64,000 bases of DNA from Bacillota bacterium (GCA_023421735.1 JAEZSP010000012.1:3046-67045), one strand, 5' to 3'. Positions 1 to 8,627 are shown, counted from the stretch's first letter. Program-made: numbers and translations. The notes: generated by a model not told the origin, from the sequence alone.

Positions 1-84
1 TGTTTCGCGGGCGACTCGGAAGTGGTCATGCCGCTGCGCGCGCGGGATGCTCGCACCAAACGCATCCCTCTCTGAGCGCCGCCT
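1..84 (+). CDS. 3' end of an unidentified protein (partial)
   Basis: The first 28 codons read open from the window edge to a TGA at 82-84, ending in residues RARDARTKRIPL. The codon use resembles the neighbouring genes, so this is probably the tail of a gene that starts outside the window. The stretch is too short to name a family, and it could be a chance open frame. Confidence 0.4.
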
Positions 85-204
85 TGCGGTTTCGTCTTCG
101 TCAAAGCCTGTTTCTGGTATTCTACCACCTCTTGTCCAATTGGTCAACGGTCCGACGGAACGATTTTATAACGCACAATTCGCAAAATCCATTCTATTAA
201 TGCT

Positions 205-233
205 ATACAATAATAGCGTGTCTGTGATATACT
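205..233 (+). promoter_or_regulatory. Probable extended -10 promoter for the aminotransferase operon
   Basis: TATACT at 228-233 is preceded by TGA, which gives an extended -10 (TGn) element. The -35 position, 17 bp upstream, is a poor match (ATACAA). It lies about 40 bp before the start codon at 276, with an SD sequence (GGGGGAG) in between. Confidence 0.45.
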
Positions 234-275
234 TTCATACATTGTTAACGCGCTTTTGATGAACGGGGGAGATGT

Positions 276-1448
276 ATGCCTCAGCTCAGTCGCCGGGTTA
301 TGACCTTTACCGATTCCGTCATTCGTCGCATGACGCGCATCAGCGATGCGTGCGGCGCAATCAATCTTTCGCAGGGGTTTCCGGATTTTGCGCCGCCTAA
401 GCCCCTTACGGACGCATTGCGCGCAGTTGCGGACGATGGTCCCCACCAATATTCCGTCACCTTCGGCGCGCCGGATTTCCGCGCTGCGCTCGCAAAAAAA
501 CAGTCTCCCGCATTTGGACGGGAGATCGACCCGGATCGCGAGATCGTCGTTACCTGTGGCGGTACCGAGGCCATGATGTGCGCCATGATGACGGTCTGCA
601 ATCCCGGGGATAAGGTGGTTGTTTTTTCGCCCTTTTATGAAAATTATGGCGCGGACGCGATCCTTTCAGGCGCGGAGCCGATCTTCGTGCCCCTCACTCC
701 GCCGACGTTCGATTTCGATCGTACGGCGCTTGCGGATGCGTTCCGACAGGGCGCGAAGGCGATTATCGTCTGCAATCCCTCAAATCCCTGCGGCAAGGTG
801 TTTACGCGCGAGGAACTGACCTATATCGGCGCGCTCGCAACGGAATATGACGCGTTCGTCATCACCGACGAGGTGTACGAGCATATCATCTTCGATCCCT
901 ATGAGCACGTGTGCGCGGCGTCTCTGCCGGGACTTTTCGACCGGGTGATTACGTGCAGCTCGCTTTCCAAGACCTATTCCATCACCGGTTGGCGGCTCGG
1001 ATACCTGATCGGGCCGGAGGTCGTGATTGAGGCGGCAAAGAAGGTGCATGACTTTCTCACGGTCGGCGCTGCGTCGCCCCTTCAGGCGGCCGCTGTCGCT
1101 GGACTCGGCATGGGTGCGGAATATTATCAGCACCTCAAGGATATATACACGAAAAAGCGCGATCACTTTTTGGGCGGGCTCGACGATATGGGTCTAAGCC
1201 ATACGGTTCCGCAGGGTTCGTACTTCGTGATGGTCGATATTTCCGATTTCCTCGCACGGGATCCATTCAAGGGCTTTTCGGATTATCAGTTCTGCGAGTG
1301 GATGATCAAGACAGTCGGCGTCGCAGCCGTGCCCGGATCAAGCTTTTTCCGCGAGCCGGTCAACCATCTGATCCGCCTGCACTTTGCTCGCGAAGAGGCG
1401 ACGCTCGACGAAGCCCTCGCGCGACTTCGGAAGCTTTCGAGGGTGTAA
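276..1448 (+). CDS. Pyridoxal-phosphate aminotransferase, class I/II
   Basis: This is a fold-type I PLP aminotransferase of about 390 residues, the usual length for the family. It shows the NPSNPCGK substrate/cofactor segment, the DEVYEH aspartate that contacts the PLP ring nitrogen, and the Schiff-base lysine in SSLSKTYSITGWRLGY. The C-terminal arginine that binds the substrate carboxylate is in LIRLHFA. It resembles aspartate/kynurenine-type transaminases that move amino groups from an amino acid to a 2-oxo acid in the cytoplasm. It is followed within 3 bp by a dehydrogenase and then by an amino-acid ABC transporter, so it probably works on an imported amino acid. The exact substrate cannot be read from the sequence. 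Confidence 0.9.
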   Translation: MPQLSRRVMTFTDSVIRRMTRISDACGAINLSQGFPDFAPPKPLTDALRAVADDGPHQYSVTFGAPDFRAALAKKQSPAFGREIDPDREIVVTCGGTEAMMCAMMTVCNPGDKVVVFSPFYENYGADAILSGAEPIFVPLTPPTFDFDRTALADAFRQGAKAIIVCNPSNPCGKVFTREELTYIGALATEYDAFVITDEVYEHIIFDPYEHVCAASLPGLFDRVITCSSLSKTYSITGWRLGYLIGPEVVIEAAKKVHDFLTVGAASPLQAAAVAGLGMGAEYYQHLKDIYTKKRDHFLGGLDDMGLSHTVPQGSYFVMVDISDFLARDPFKGFSDYQFCEWMIKTVGVAAVPGSSFFREPVNHLIRLHFAREEATLDEALARLRKLSRV

Positions 1449-1450
1449 CA

Positions 1451-2518
1451 TTGAAAGGTATTTTTCTCCCTCGGTACTATATCGGATCGGACGCATATGA
1501 CGCCGTTCGTCAGGTCGTGCCCGAGGGCGCACGCTTGTTTTTAATCGGCGGAGAAAGGGCGTTATCCGCCGGGCGTTCCGTGCTGGAGAATACAGGGGTT
1601 CATTTCGTGAGCGTGCACGTCTATGGCGGCACCTGCTCCGTGGAGGATGCCCAGATGCTTGCGCAACAGGCAAAGCTTGTGCGCGCGGATGCTGTCTTGG
1701 GTATGGGCGGCGGGAAGGCCATCGACGTGGCGAAGGCATGCGGCTATTATGCCGGATTGCCCGTTTTCACGTTTCCAACCATCGCCGCGACGTGTGCCGC
1801 AGTGACAAAGCTTTCGGTCATGTATCATGAGGACGGGGCGTTCGATGATTTTTTGCAGCTCAACGTTCCGCCCGTCTGCGCGTTTATCCACACCGGAATC
1901 ATCGCCGCCGCGCCGGATATGTATTTGCGCGCCGGGCTGGGCGATGCGACCGCGAAGCACTTTGAAAGCGCGTTTGCCGCTCGGGGCGATGATTTGGGCT
2001 ACGAAGACGGCCTGGGAATCGTCGTCAGCAAGACCTGCTACGAACCTCTTTTGAAGGTGGGGCAGGAGGCGCTCGCGGATTGCGCGCGGGAGATCGATTC
2101 GGAGGCGCTGCGCGCCGCGGTCTCATGTGCCATCGTCAGCACGGGCATCGTCTCTCTGACCGTGCAGGAAATGTACAACGGTGCGATCGCGCACTCGCTG
2201 TTTTACGCCATGGAAAGCCTTGTGGCGCAAAAAAAGCGGCTGCACGGGGACGTGGTGGCGTGGGGCGTTCTCGTTCAGCTCATGATGGACGGCGATATCG
2301 CGCGGATGCAGGAATTGCGCCAGTTCCTCGCTTCTCTGGGCATCGCTGTGCGCCTGGGGGAAATGGAAATTGCCTTGGATGATCCGGCGCTTACGCGTGC
2401 GCTCCTCGCGGTGCCCAATCAGCCGGATATGCGGCATTTGCCGTATCCGGTCACGGCGGAAATGGTGCGGGATGCCGTCATGAAGGTAGAGGTTTTAGGA
2501 GGGAATGCACTTGTTTGA
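1451..2518 (+). CDS. Iron-containing alcohol/glycerol dehydrogenase family protein
   Basis: The protein is a GldA-like group III dehydrogenase of about 355 residues. It has the NAD-binding GMGGGKAIDVAKA segment and the metal ligands expected of the family: Asp in AGLGDATAKHFE, His in GAIAHSLF and His in RLHGDVVAWG. I place the start at the TTG at 1451, three bases after the aminotransferase stop and downstream of GAGGG. The open frame extends upstream to 1298 but that part overlaps the aminotransferase. It overlaps the permease by 14 bp, so it is in one operon with amino-acid transport and transamination. It may reduce a 2-oxo acid or carbonyl product; glycerol itself is only one possibility. 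Confidence 0.82.
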   Translation: MKGIFLPRYYIGSDAYDAVRQVVPEGARLFLIGGERALSAGRSVLENTGVHFVSVHVYGGTCSVEDAQMLAQQAKLVRADAVLGMGGGKAIDVAKACGYYAGLPVFTFPTIAATCAAVTKLSVMYHEDGAFDDFLQLNVPPVCAFIHTGIIAAAPDMYLRAGLGDATAKHFESAFAARGDDLGYEDGLGIVVSKTCYEPLLKVGQEALADCAREIDSEALRAAVSCAIVSTGIVSLTVQEMYNGAIAHSLFYAMESLVAQKKRLHGDVVAWGVLVQLMMDGDIARMQELRQFLASLGIAVRLGEMEIALDDPALTRALLAVPNQPDMRHLPYPVTAEMVRDAVMKVEVLGGNALV

Positions 2519-3188
2519 ACGGATGATACCCAATATCGAAAAGGTGCTGTCGCGGTATCCGAACCTGTTCCTGTCGGGACTGGGCTACACGCTGCTTTTG
2601 TCACTGATCACAGTGTCGTTCGGCGTCCTGCTGGGTTCGCTGATCGCGCTCATGCGCCGATCACGGTTTCGGCCGATCGCCTTTATCGCCACCGCCTATG
2701 TCGAGATCATCCGGGGCACGCCGCTGCTTTTGCAGCTGTATTTCTTTGCGTTCCTCCTGCCCGAAATGCTCCCGGTGCTCGATCTTTCAAACTTTACCTG
2801 CATCTGCGTGGCGCTGGTTCTCAATTCCGCGGGCTATGTCAGCGAGGTCATTCGCGCGGGCATTCAGGCCGTGGATTACGGCCAGACAGAGGCCGCGCGC
2901 TCTTTGGGCATGACCGCGCGCCAGACCATGCTGCGCGTCGTGTTTCCGCAGGCGATTAAAAACATACTTCCTGCGCTGTGCAATGAGTTTGTAACCGTCA
3001 TCAAGGAGACGTCGCTCGCTTCGACCTTCTTCATCGGCGATCTCATGACCACCTATAACACCATCAAGGGCGCCATGTATCTGGTGCTCGAACCGCTGAT
3101 CGTGGTGGGCATCATCTACTTCGTGTTGACATTCACGCTTTCCAAGGCGATTGCGGTGCTTGAAAGGAGGCTGAAGGCAAGTGATTGA
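2505..3188 (+). CDS. Polar amino-acid ABC transporter permease
   Basis: This 227-residue integral membrane protein belongs to the HisMQ/GlnP permease family. It has several hydrophobic helices and the EAA cytoplasmic loop that docks on the ATPase ([18 protein letters not shown], around residues 130-147). The start codon follows TTAGGAGGGA and overlaps the preceding dehydrogenase, and its end overlaps the ATPase gene by 8 bp. A single permease would function as a homodimer with the ATPase at 3181 and the binding protein at 4011. The family imports glutamine, cystine, histidine or similar amino acids; the specificity is not evident. Confidence 0.93.
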   Translation: MHLFERMIPNIEKVLSRYPNLFLSGLGYTLLLSLITVSFGVLLGSLIALMRRSRFRPIAFIATAYVEIIRGTPLLLQLYFFAFLLPEMLPVLDLSNFTCICVALVLNSAGYVSEVIRAGIQAVDYGQTEAARSLGMTARQTMLRVVFPQAIKNILPALCNEFVTVIKETSLASTFFIGDLMTTYNTIKGAMYLVLEPLIVVGIIYFVLTFTLSKAIAVLERRLKASD

Positions 3189-3906
3189 GGTACGCAATCT
3201 GCAAAAAAACTTTGGGGAACTCGAAGTGCTCCGCGGCATTACCGAGGAGATCAAAAAGGGCGAAATCGTCTCGATCATCGGGCCCTCCGGCTCCGGAAAA
3301 TCGACATTTCTGCGCTGCCTGAACCTGCTTGAAAAGCCGACCGCCGGGCAGGTGCTCTTCCACGGCGTGGACTTGACCCAGAAGGGCGTCAATGTCGATT
3401 TGCATCGGCGCAAAATGGGCATGGTTTTCCAGCACTTTAATATCTTCCCGCACCTTACGGTCAAGGAAAATATCACCCTCGCCCCGGTGCTTGCGGGGAT
3501 CCGGACAAAAGCGGAAATGGAGACCATCGCGCGCGACCTTTTAAAGCGCGTGGGGCTTTTTGATAAGCTCGATGAGCACCCCAAAAGGCTGTCCGGCGGC
3601 CAGAAACAGCGCCTCGCCATCGTGCGCGCGCTCGCCATGGAGCCGGAGGTCATGCTCTTTGACGAGCCGACCAGCGCGCTTGACCCGGAGATGGTGGGCG
3701 AGGTTCTGACAGTCATCAAGGATTTGGTCGAGCACGGCATGACCACCATCATCGTCACCCACGAAATGGGCTTCGCACGGGAAATCTCTACGCGCGTGCT
3801 GTTCATGGACGAGGGCAAGATCGCCGAACAGAACACCCCTGAAAATCTGTTCTCGAATCCCCGGCATCCCCGCACGCAGGAGTTTTTGCGCAAGGTATTG
3901 CGATAA
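3181..3906 (+). CDS. Polar amino-acid ABC transporter ATP-binding protein
   Basis: This 241-residue GlnQ/HisP-type ATPase starts with GTG, overlapping the permease. It carries Walker [10 protein letters not shown], the Q-loop ([12 protein letters not shown]), signature LSGGQKQR, Walker [12 protein letters not shown] and the switch histidine in VTHEMGF. It drives the import of a polar amino acid through the permease at 2505. The gene is the last of the upstream transcript; the binding protein gene downstream has its own strong promoter, as is usual when the binding protein is needed in excess. Confidence 0.95.
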   Translation: MIEVRNLQKNFGELEVLRGITEEIKKGEIVSIIGPSGSGKSTFLRCLNLLEKPTAGQVLFHGVDLTQKGVNVDLHRRKMGMVFQHFNIFPHLTVKENITLAPVLAGIRTKAEMETIARDLLKRVGLFDKLDEHPKRLSGGQKQRLAIVRALAMEPEVMLFDEPTSALDPEMVGEVLTVIKDLVEHGMTTIIVTHEMGFAREISTRVLFMDEGKIAEQNTPENLFSNPRHPRTQEFLRKVLR

Positions 3907-3950
3907 TAGGCACTGCGATGTTATAAATATGCATATTTTCTCGGTGCATA

Positions 3951-3979
3951 TTGACATTTATGGGCGATCCGGATACAAT
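3951..3979 (+). promoter_or_regulatory. Strong sigma-A promoter for the solute-binding protein
   Basis: TTGACA at 3951-3956, an exact 17-bp spacer, then TACAAT at 3974-3979. Transcription would start near 3986, about 25 bp before the GTG start at 4011, with AAGGAGG in between. Confidence 0.8.
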
Positions 3980-4010
3980 ACAACTCATAAAAATGCAAGG
4001 AGGATTCCCT

Positions 4011-4805
4011 GTGAAGAAGATTGTTTCCCTTTGCGTGGCGCTTGCCATGCTCGTTTCCGCCTCTATGGCGCTGGCAGAAGGCACGGATAGGCTTTCCAAG
4101 ATCAAGGCGGACGGCAAGCTCGTCGTTGCGACCTCCCCGGATTATGCACCCTATGAGTTCCTCGATACCGAAGGCAACGCCGTTGGCGCCGATATGGCGT
4201 TTGCACAGTACATCGCGGATGCGCTGGGCGTAGAGCTCGAAGTGCAGTCCATGGACTTTGACACCGTGCTCGCGGCCATTTCCACCGGCAAGGTCGATCT
4301 CGCCATCGCCGGCATGGTGCCCAAGGAGGAGCGCAAGGAAGTCATGGACTTCTCGGATGTCTATTATAACGACGGAAACCAGATCATCCTCATCCGCTCT
4401 GAGGATTCCGAAACACTCAAAACGCTCACCGATTTCGCGGGCAAGACGGTTGCCGCGCAGAACGGCACGCTGCAGCAGGATCTCGTGACCCAGCAGCTTC
4501 CCGATGCGACGATGGAGCCCATCGCGAAGATTCCCGATGCCGTCATGATGCTCATGTCCGGCAAGGTTGACGGCGTGGCGCTTGCGTCCGTCGTGGCGAA
4601 TCAGTACATCGCAAACTATCCCGAGCTCGTGATCTGCGAAACGCCCTTTGCGTACGAGGCGCTCGGCACTGCCGTTGCGGTTGTGAAGGACGAGCCGGAA
4701 CTCCTCGAGGCCGTGAACGCGGTCGTCGCAGACGTGGTGGAAAGCGGAATCTATTATCAGTGGATCGACGAGGCCGTGCAGCTGAACAACAGCATGGGCC
4801 AATAA
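4011..4805 (+). CDS. Amino-acid ABC transporter substrate-binding protein
   Basis: This is a family-3 extracellular solute-binding protein of about 264 residues with an N-terminal signal peptide (KKIVSLCVALAMLVSAS, cleaved near SMALAEG). The mature part opens with the usual SKIKADGKLVVATSPDYAPYEF strand and contains GADMAFAQYIAD and the KVDLAIAGM segment found in glutamine/arginine/cystine-binding proteins. I choose GTG at 4011 because it follows AAGGAGG and starts directly with the signal peptide; the frame is open from 3951. No lipobox cysteine is evident, although a Gram-positive binding protein would normally be tethered. It serves the transporter at 2505-3906. Confidence 0.93.
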   Translation: MKKIVSLCVALAMLVSASMALAEGTDRLSKIKADGKLVVATSPDYAPYEFLDTEGNAVGADMAFAQYIADALGVELEVQSMDFDTVLAAISTGKVDLAIAGMVPKEERKEVMDFSDVYYNDGNQIILIRSEDSETLKTLTDFAGKTVAAQNGTLQQDLVTQQLPDATMEPIAKIPDAVMMLMSGKVDGVALASVVANQYIANYPELVICETPFAYEALGTAVAVVKDEPELLEAVNAVVADVVESGIYYQWIDEAVQLNNSMGQ

Positions 4806-4827
4806 GTTAAAAATAAAATGGTAACGG

Positions 4828-4851
4828 TGCCGCCGTAGCGATACGGCGGCA
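4828..4851 (+). terminator. GNRA-capped hairpin after the transporter operon
   Basis: A perfect 10-bp stem (4828-4837 with 4842-4851) closes a GCGA tetraloop. It is followed by TCCTTCT, a weak U-tract, so termination is likely only partial and read-through into the dehydrogenase at 4873 is possible. Confidence 0.55.
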
Positions 4852-4872
4852 TCCTTCTGTGCGGAGGAAGAT

Positions 4873-5763
4873 ATGGCAAAAATCGCAGTCATCGGCGCGG
4901 GCCATGTGGGCAGCCACGTGGCGCTGGAATGCGCGCGGCAGGAACTGGCAGAAGACATTGTGCTCTTGGACGCAGACCCGCAGAAGGCATGGGCGCAGGC
5001 GGAGGATCTGTTTGATGCCGGGACGCGCACACGGGTATATGCGGGCGGCTATGGGGCGGTGTCGGATGCGGACATCGCCGTGATGGCGGCGTGCCGAAAC
5101 GGATATGAAAACGCGGATCGGCTTCTGGAACTTCCATATGCCGCAGAGGTGGCGCGGGAGGTCGCCGGCGGACTGACCGGATGCGGGTTTTCCGGCATGA
5201 TCGTCTCGATCACCAATCCCTGCGACGTGATCGCGCAGCTGCTCGCAAAGAAGACGGGCCTGGTCACAGTCGGGACAGGCACGGGCTTTGACTCCGTGCG
5301 GTTCCGGCTGCGGATTGCGCGCGCGTTGGGCGTGGAATGGTCGCGCGTCGGCGGCTATTGCCTGGGCGAGCACGGCGACAGCCAGGTGCCCGCGATGAGC
5401 ACCGCGACGCTCGACAACGCCCCGCTTAGCCCGGATCTGCGTGCGCGCCTCGAGCCCCTCTGCCGAGAGACGATCGACGCAGGCTGGGCGGTCGCCACGC
5501 GCAAGGGTTGTACGGAGTTTGGCATCGGGGCGCAGGCCGCGCGACTCATCCGCGCGATCCGCAGGGACGAGGGTGCGGAAATGGCGTGCTCCGTGATGCT
5601 CGACGGGGCATATGGCGGGCGGGACATCTACGCCGGGATTCCCTGCATCGTGGGGAAAGATGGCGCAAAGCCGCTTCCCGAATTACCGCTTACGGCGCAG
5701 GAGCACGCCGCGCTCAAAAAAAGTTTTGCGGTGATCGGGCGGCACGCGGCGTCTGTCCTGTAA
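4873..5763 (+). CDS. L-lactate/2-hydroxyacid dehydrogenase (LDH/MDH family)
   Basis: This 296-residue protein has the LDH/malate dehydrogenase fold. It shows the NAD-binding GAGHVGSHVA near the N-terminus, the DADPQ acidic end of strand 2, SITNPCDV, the substrate-binding arginine in FDSVRFRLRIA and the catalytic histidine in GEHGDSQVP. The mobile-loop region reads RNGYENADR rather than the canonical LDH loop, which is closer to L-2-hydroxyisocaproate-type enzymes. It would reduce a 2-oxo acid with NADH. Its position after an aminotransferase and an amino-acid importer fits fermentation of an amino acid to its 2-hydroxy acid, but this is inference. Confidence 0.85.
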   Translation: MAKIAVIGAGHVGSHVALECARQELAEDIVLLDADPQKAWAQAEDLFDAGTRTRVYAGGYGAVSDADIAVMAACRNGYENADRLLELPYAAEVAREVAGGLTGCGFSGMIVSITNPCDVIAQLLAKKTGLVTVGTGTGFDSVRFRLRIARALGVEWSRVGGYCLGEHGDSQVPAMSTATLDNAPLSPDLRARLEPLCRETIDAGWAVATRKGCTEFGIGAQAARLIRAIRRDEGAEMACSVMLDGAYGGRDIYAGIPCIVGKDGAKPLPELPLTAQEHAALKKSFAVIGRHAASVL

Positions 5764-5827
5764 TGGTGCAGGTGCGCACGTCCGCAGCCATAAACCGCCC
5801 CGGCATAACGAACAGATGTAGTTATCG

Positions 5828-5856
5828 TTGCTTTAAATGGGTGAATATGGTAAAAT
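5828..5856 (+). promoter_or_regulatory. Promoter for the AT-rich ORF at 5923
   Basis: TTGCTT at 5828-5833, a 17-bp spacer and TAAAAT at 5851-5856. It sits about 60 bp upstream of the start codon, which itself follows GGGAGGA. Confidence 0.55.
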
Positions 5857-5922
5857 AAAAGCGAATTTAAGTTTGCGGATGGGTGATAGGGCAAGTCAAC
5901 CGCAGCATTCCGGGAGGACACA

Positions 5923-6633
5923 ATGAATCAAACGGGCATTGACTGGACAGGCACAAAAGCGAATACAAAACTTGAAGAAACTCTCTTTTTCTATACAAGA
6001 AACGATTATTTAATCATTAATAACCTGCTCAGCGGCAATATGGATTTTATGTGGAAAGTTGCCAGGATCGCAATTCAAGATAATATCGGTGTGCTTAGAG
6101 AGCATTTTAACGGGGAGAGACCGCCGCTTGACGATAAAACCATTGCACGGCTCAAAAGCCGGATATGGGAAAACCTTGACAATAAGGAAAAAGCGGAAAT
6201 GATTGAAGTCGCTAAAAATGATATTATGAATATTCTTGACGCGATGAAACCGACAAAAAGTGATGTTACACTCTACAGAATCATCATAATCGACGATGAA
6301 GGTTCTCGGCGGCCGTATACAAAATCCCTGCGCCACAACGTTGGCGATATTGTGGATTTTAATCATCTTTCATCAACATGTATTCATCCGGGCTATGAAG
6401 ACACCACGGGACCGGAAGAAAAAGCGGGCTATGAGTTTTATCGATATGAGATAAACATTCCTGAAAATGGATTTGTTTTAGAGCTCGACCCGCTTTGTGA
6501 GGAAAATGAGGTTATTTTACCGCCTATGAAGTGTAGAATAACAAATATCCGCCGTGACAGCGGCAATGAAAAGTGCAGGGAAATCATTGAATGGGAGTAT
6601 ATCGAGAAATTGCCTGTAGATATTGTTGTGTAA
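5923..6633 (+). CDS. Predicted ADP-ribosyltransferase-fold protein
   Basis: The 236-residue product matches no familiar housekeeping family. Its C-terminal half (about residues 115-236) carries, in the right order, the three marks of the R-S-E class ADP-ribosyltransferase fold. These are an arginine in the first strand (TLYRIIIID), a serine pair in a strand (DFNHLSSTCIHPGYED) and an ExE motif before a strand-turn (LCEENEVILPPMKC). The N-terminal half is charged and helical with no signal peptide. The gene is visibly richer in A+T (AAA, ATT and TTA codons) than its neighbours and is followed by a palindromic repeat, which suggests horizontal acquisition. No adjacent antitoxin is seen. Catalytic activity and target are unknown. 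Confidence 0.6.
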   Translation: MNQTGIDWTGTKANTKLEETLFFYTRNDYLIINNLLSGNMDFMWKVARIAIQDNIGVLREHFNGERPPLDDKTIARLKSRIWENLDNKEKAEMIEVAKNDIMNILDAMKPTKSDVTLYRIIIIDDEGSRRPYTKSLRHNVGDIVDFNHLSSTCIHPGYEDTTGPEEKAGYEFYRYEINIPENGFVLELDPLCEENEVILPPMKCRITNIRRDSGNEKCREIIEWEYIEKLPVDIVV

Positions 6634-6643
6634 AGGCTTGACA

Positions 6644-6732
6644 GACGCGGGGACGGGTCTACGATCATTTGAAGCCCAAGCCCCAAATTCCGGATTTTTC
6701 AGCTGCTCCGAACCTGTCCCCGTACGGGCGTC
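6644..6732. repeat. Palindromic intergenic element
   Basis: The segment begins GACGCGGGGACGGGT and ends with ACCTGTCCCCGTACGGGCGTC, imperfect inverted ends about 60 bp apart. Ends of this GGGGAC/GTCCCC kind are common around small mobile or REP-like elements, but no transposase is present. It fills the convergent gap between 6633 and the minus-strand gene ending at 6731. Confidence 0.45.
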
Positions 6733-7258
6733 AGGATTCTTCGATGCGAAATGCCCACGCGCAGGCGGTCGTCTCGTCCGTGATGTCCGGGAAGCAGCTC
6801 AAACAGCGGCATTCGATCCGCGCGTCAATCGTCCGCGCAAACCCCGCATATTCAACGATGCCAACGGACTTGCACGGGTGGTACGGCATGCCCTTTCGTT
6901 TGCGTGCCGTCTGAACGCGGCAATCCACGTTTCGCAAAACGAGGGTATCGTCCGTGCGCACGATTTCATAGTCGTTGATGCTGGCATATGCGCGCAGCGC
7001 GAGCGCCTGCGCAAGGCCGTCCAGCCCGGGTTTCTCCGAAAGACCCAGAAATTCCTTGATGCGCCTCGCTTCGATGACGGTATAGCGTCGCCATGCCTCG
7101 CCGTCGTGCACCATCGCCTCGTCCATGCCGTGCCTTTTTTCAATCGACTGAAACCACACGCCGTCCAGCGCGAGCCAGTTTTTCGCCTGTGCTTCGATGA
7201 GCCGGATCAGTTCATCCTTCGACAGGCGTTCGAGCGTTTCTCGGTTGTTCATGCGCAT
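6731..7258 (-). CDS. DUF6125-like cytosolic protein
   Basis: This 175-residue soluble protein has a helical N-terminus (LSKDELIRLIEAQAKNWLALDG) with a tryptophan-rich LDGVWFQSIEKRHGMDEA segment. Its C-terminal half is cysteine-rich (CRVQTAR, YHPCKS, ECRCLSCFPD), which could bind a metal. The pattern matches, from memory, the uncharacterised DUF6125 group found in anaerobes. No function is established. It is preceded by an SD-like GGAGG and TATAAT at 7276-7281 on the minus strand, and by the strong terminator of the next gene. Confidence 0.7.
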   Translation of the reverse strand: MRMNNRETLERLSKDELIRLIEAQAKNWLALDGVWFQSIEKRHGMDEAMVHDGEAWRRYTVIEARRIKEFLGLSEKPGLDGLAQALALRAYASINDYEIVRTDDTLVLRNVDCRVQTARKRKGMPYHPCKSVGIVEYAGFARTIDARIECRCLSCFPDITDETTACAWAFRIEES

Positions 7259-7290
7259 ATCCTCCGTTTTTGTCCATTATAACACAAAAA

Positions 7291-7323
7291 ACCGCCGGAA
7301 CGGCATGCAGCCGTTCCGGCGGT
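7291..7323 (-). terminator. Intrinsic terminator of the DUF2892 gene
   Basis: A perfect 14-bp GC-rich stem (7291-7304 with 7310-7323) closes a 5-nt loop. Read on the minus strand it is followed by six T residues, a classical Rho-independent terminator just after the gene at 7328-7522. Confidence 0.88.
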
Positions 7324-7327
7324 TTGC

Positions 7328-7522
7328 TTATTTCTCCTTCGGCCTCGTCGAGATATGGAAGGGAAGATAGAGGGGGCAAAAGCCCATGAGCGCCGTCGCA
7401 AGAGGAATGAGTCCGATCAGTCCCAGCCACCTGTACCCGCCTTCCAGCAGGAAAAACAGGCTGAATAGCGCGATTGCAATAATGATTCGAATCACTCGAT
7501 CAATATTTCCAACATTCTTCAT
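7328..7522 (-). CDS. Small DUF2892/YgaP-type membrane protein
   Basis: The 64-residue product begins MKNVGNIDRVIRIIIAIAL and contains two hydrophobic helices and the GFCPLYLPF ending typical of the YgaP-like inner membrane DUF2892 domain. I prefer the ATG at 7520-7522 because AGAAGGG lies at the right distance upstream; the open frame extends 10 codons further. It stands alone without the rhodanese domain found in YgaP. Its function is not known. Confidence 0.8.
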   Translation of the reverse strand: MKNVGNIDRVIRIIIAIALFSLFFLLEGGYRWLGLIGLIPLATALMGFCPLYLPFHISTRPKEK

Positions 7523-7604
7523 ATGAAACCCTTCTTTCTGGATCACCGTCATGATCTTGGCACCTATAATATACCCGAATGGAAGGGGTTTCTATGTGAT
7601 GTTA

Positions 7605-8627
7605 TTACACGCACGACGCACGGTATCGCTTCACGGCCAGTAAATTCGCAACGAACAGCACGGCAATGTACGCGCACAGCGATAAAAGCGGACCTGCGAT
7701 TCCGGCAATCCCGTTTCCATAGACCATCACGCCCCGCAGCGCCGTGCTGCCGTAATAGAGCGGCATGATCCGCGAGAGGATCGAAAGGTGGTATGGAAGG
7801 GTGTCGATGGGGATAAGCCCCGTAAAGAAGAACTGCGGCACGATCACGATGGGGATAAACTGCATCACCTGAAATTCCGTCCGCGAGACAGCGGAAACGA
7901 GTATGCCAAACAAAACCGCCGAAAAAGCGATCAGGAGCATCACCAGGCCCGCGAGCCACCACGCGCCTGCGAAGGGCATCTTGAATACAAACTTTGCGAA
8001 GATGATTAAAAGCGCGCTCTGTGCGACCGCGAATACGCCGAATCCGGCAATATAGCCCCCGACGACCGAAACCACCCGCACGGGCGTCGCCATAAGCCGC
8101 TCGACCGTGCCCTGCGTCCGCTCGCGCACGAACGAAATGCCCGAAAAAATGAAGATCATGAAAAACGACAGGATCCCCGTCAGCAGATACCCAATGCTGT
8201 CAAACGTGCTCTCGTCCGCATCGCCGTAGATAAAATCCACGTTGATGCTGCCGATGGGGTTGAATTTCGCTGCCGCCGCCTTCATGGCGTTTGTCACCGC
8301 CTTGACCTTCACCGCATCCGGCTCCAGCATCAGTACGTGCACGCCGTTTGAATCCCGCGAGATGACCGCGTCGGCTTCTCCATTTTGGATCATCTCTGTT
8401 GCGGTCTCGTCGGCGCTTTTTTCGACGACCGCGATTCCTTCCTGCGCGGCAAGCGCGTCCGTCATCATCCCCGGAAGTCCGTCCGTCGCCATCACGGGCG
8501 TGAACGCGTTCTGGCCCAGTAAAAGATATAAAAGTGTCATGAGGAAGATAGGCGCGACCACGATCATCGCAAGGGATCGCTTGTCGTTGAGTACTTGCCG
8601 GATGATCCTTCTCGCAATACTCGTCAT
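7605..8627 (-). CDS. ABC-2 type exporter permease
   Basis: This 340-residue membrane protein has one N-terminal helix, an extracytoplasmic domain (about residues 35-150) and five to six C-terminal helices. That is the ABC2_membrane_3 layout with motif SFVRERTQGTVERLMATPV before the helices. The ATG overlaps the stop of the ATPase gene (ATGA), which fixes the start and shows translational coupling. With the ATPase at 8624-9334 it forms a two-gene exporter of the kind used for drugs, lipids or antimicrobial peptides. The substrate is unknown. Confidence 0.88.
   Translation of the reverse strand: MTSIARRIIRQVLNDKRSLAMIVVAPIFLMTLLYLLLGQNAFTPVMATDGLPGMMTDALAAQEGIAVVEKSADETATEMIQNGEADAVISRDSNGVHVLMLEPDAVKVKAVTNAMKAAAAKFNPIGSINVDFIYGDADESTFDSIGYLLTGILSFFMIFIFSGISFVRERTQGTVERLMATPVRVVSVVGGYIAGFGVFAVAQSALLIIFAKFVFKMPFAGAWWLAGLVMLLIAFSAVLFGILVSAVSRTEFQVMQFIPIVIVPQFFFTGLIPIDTLPYHLSILSRIMPLYYGSTALRGVMVYGNGIAGIAGPLLSLCAYIAVLFVANLLAVKRYRASCV

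Noticed and set aside
3921..5030. Open frame of 369 codons on the minus strand
   Set aside because: Antisense to the binding protein and its consensus promoter; shadow of codon bias.
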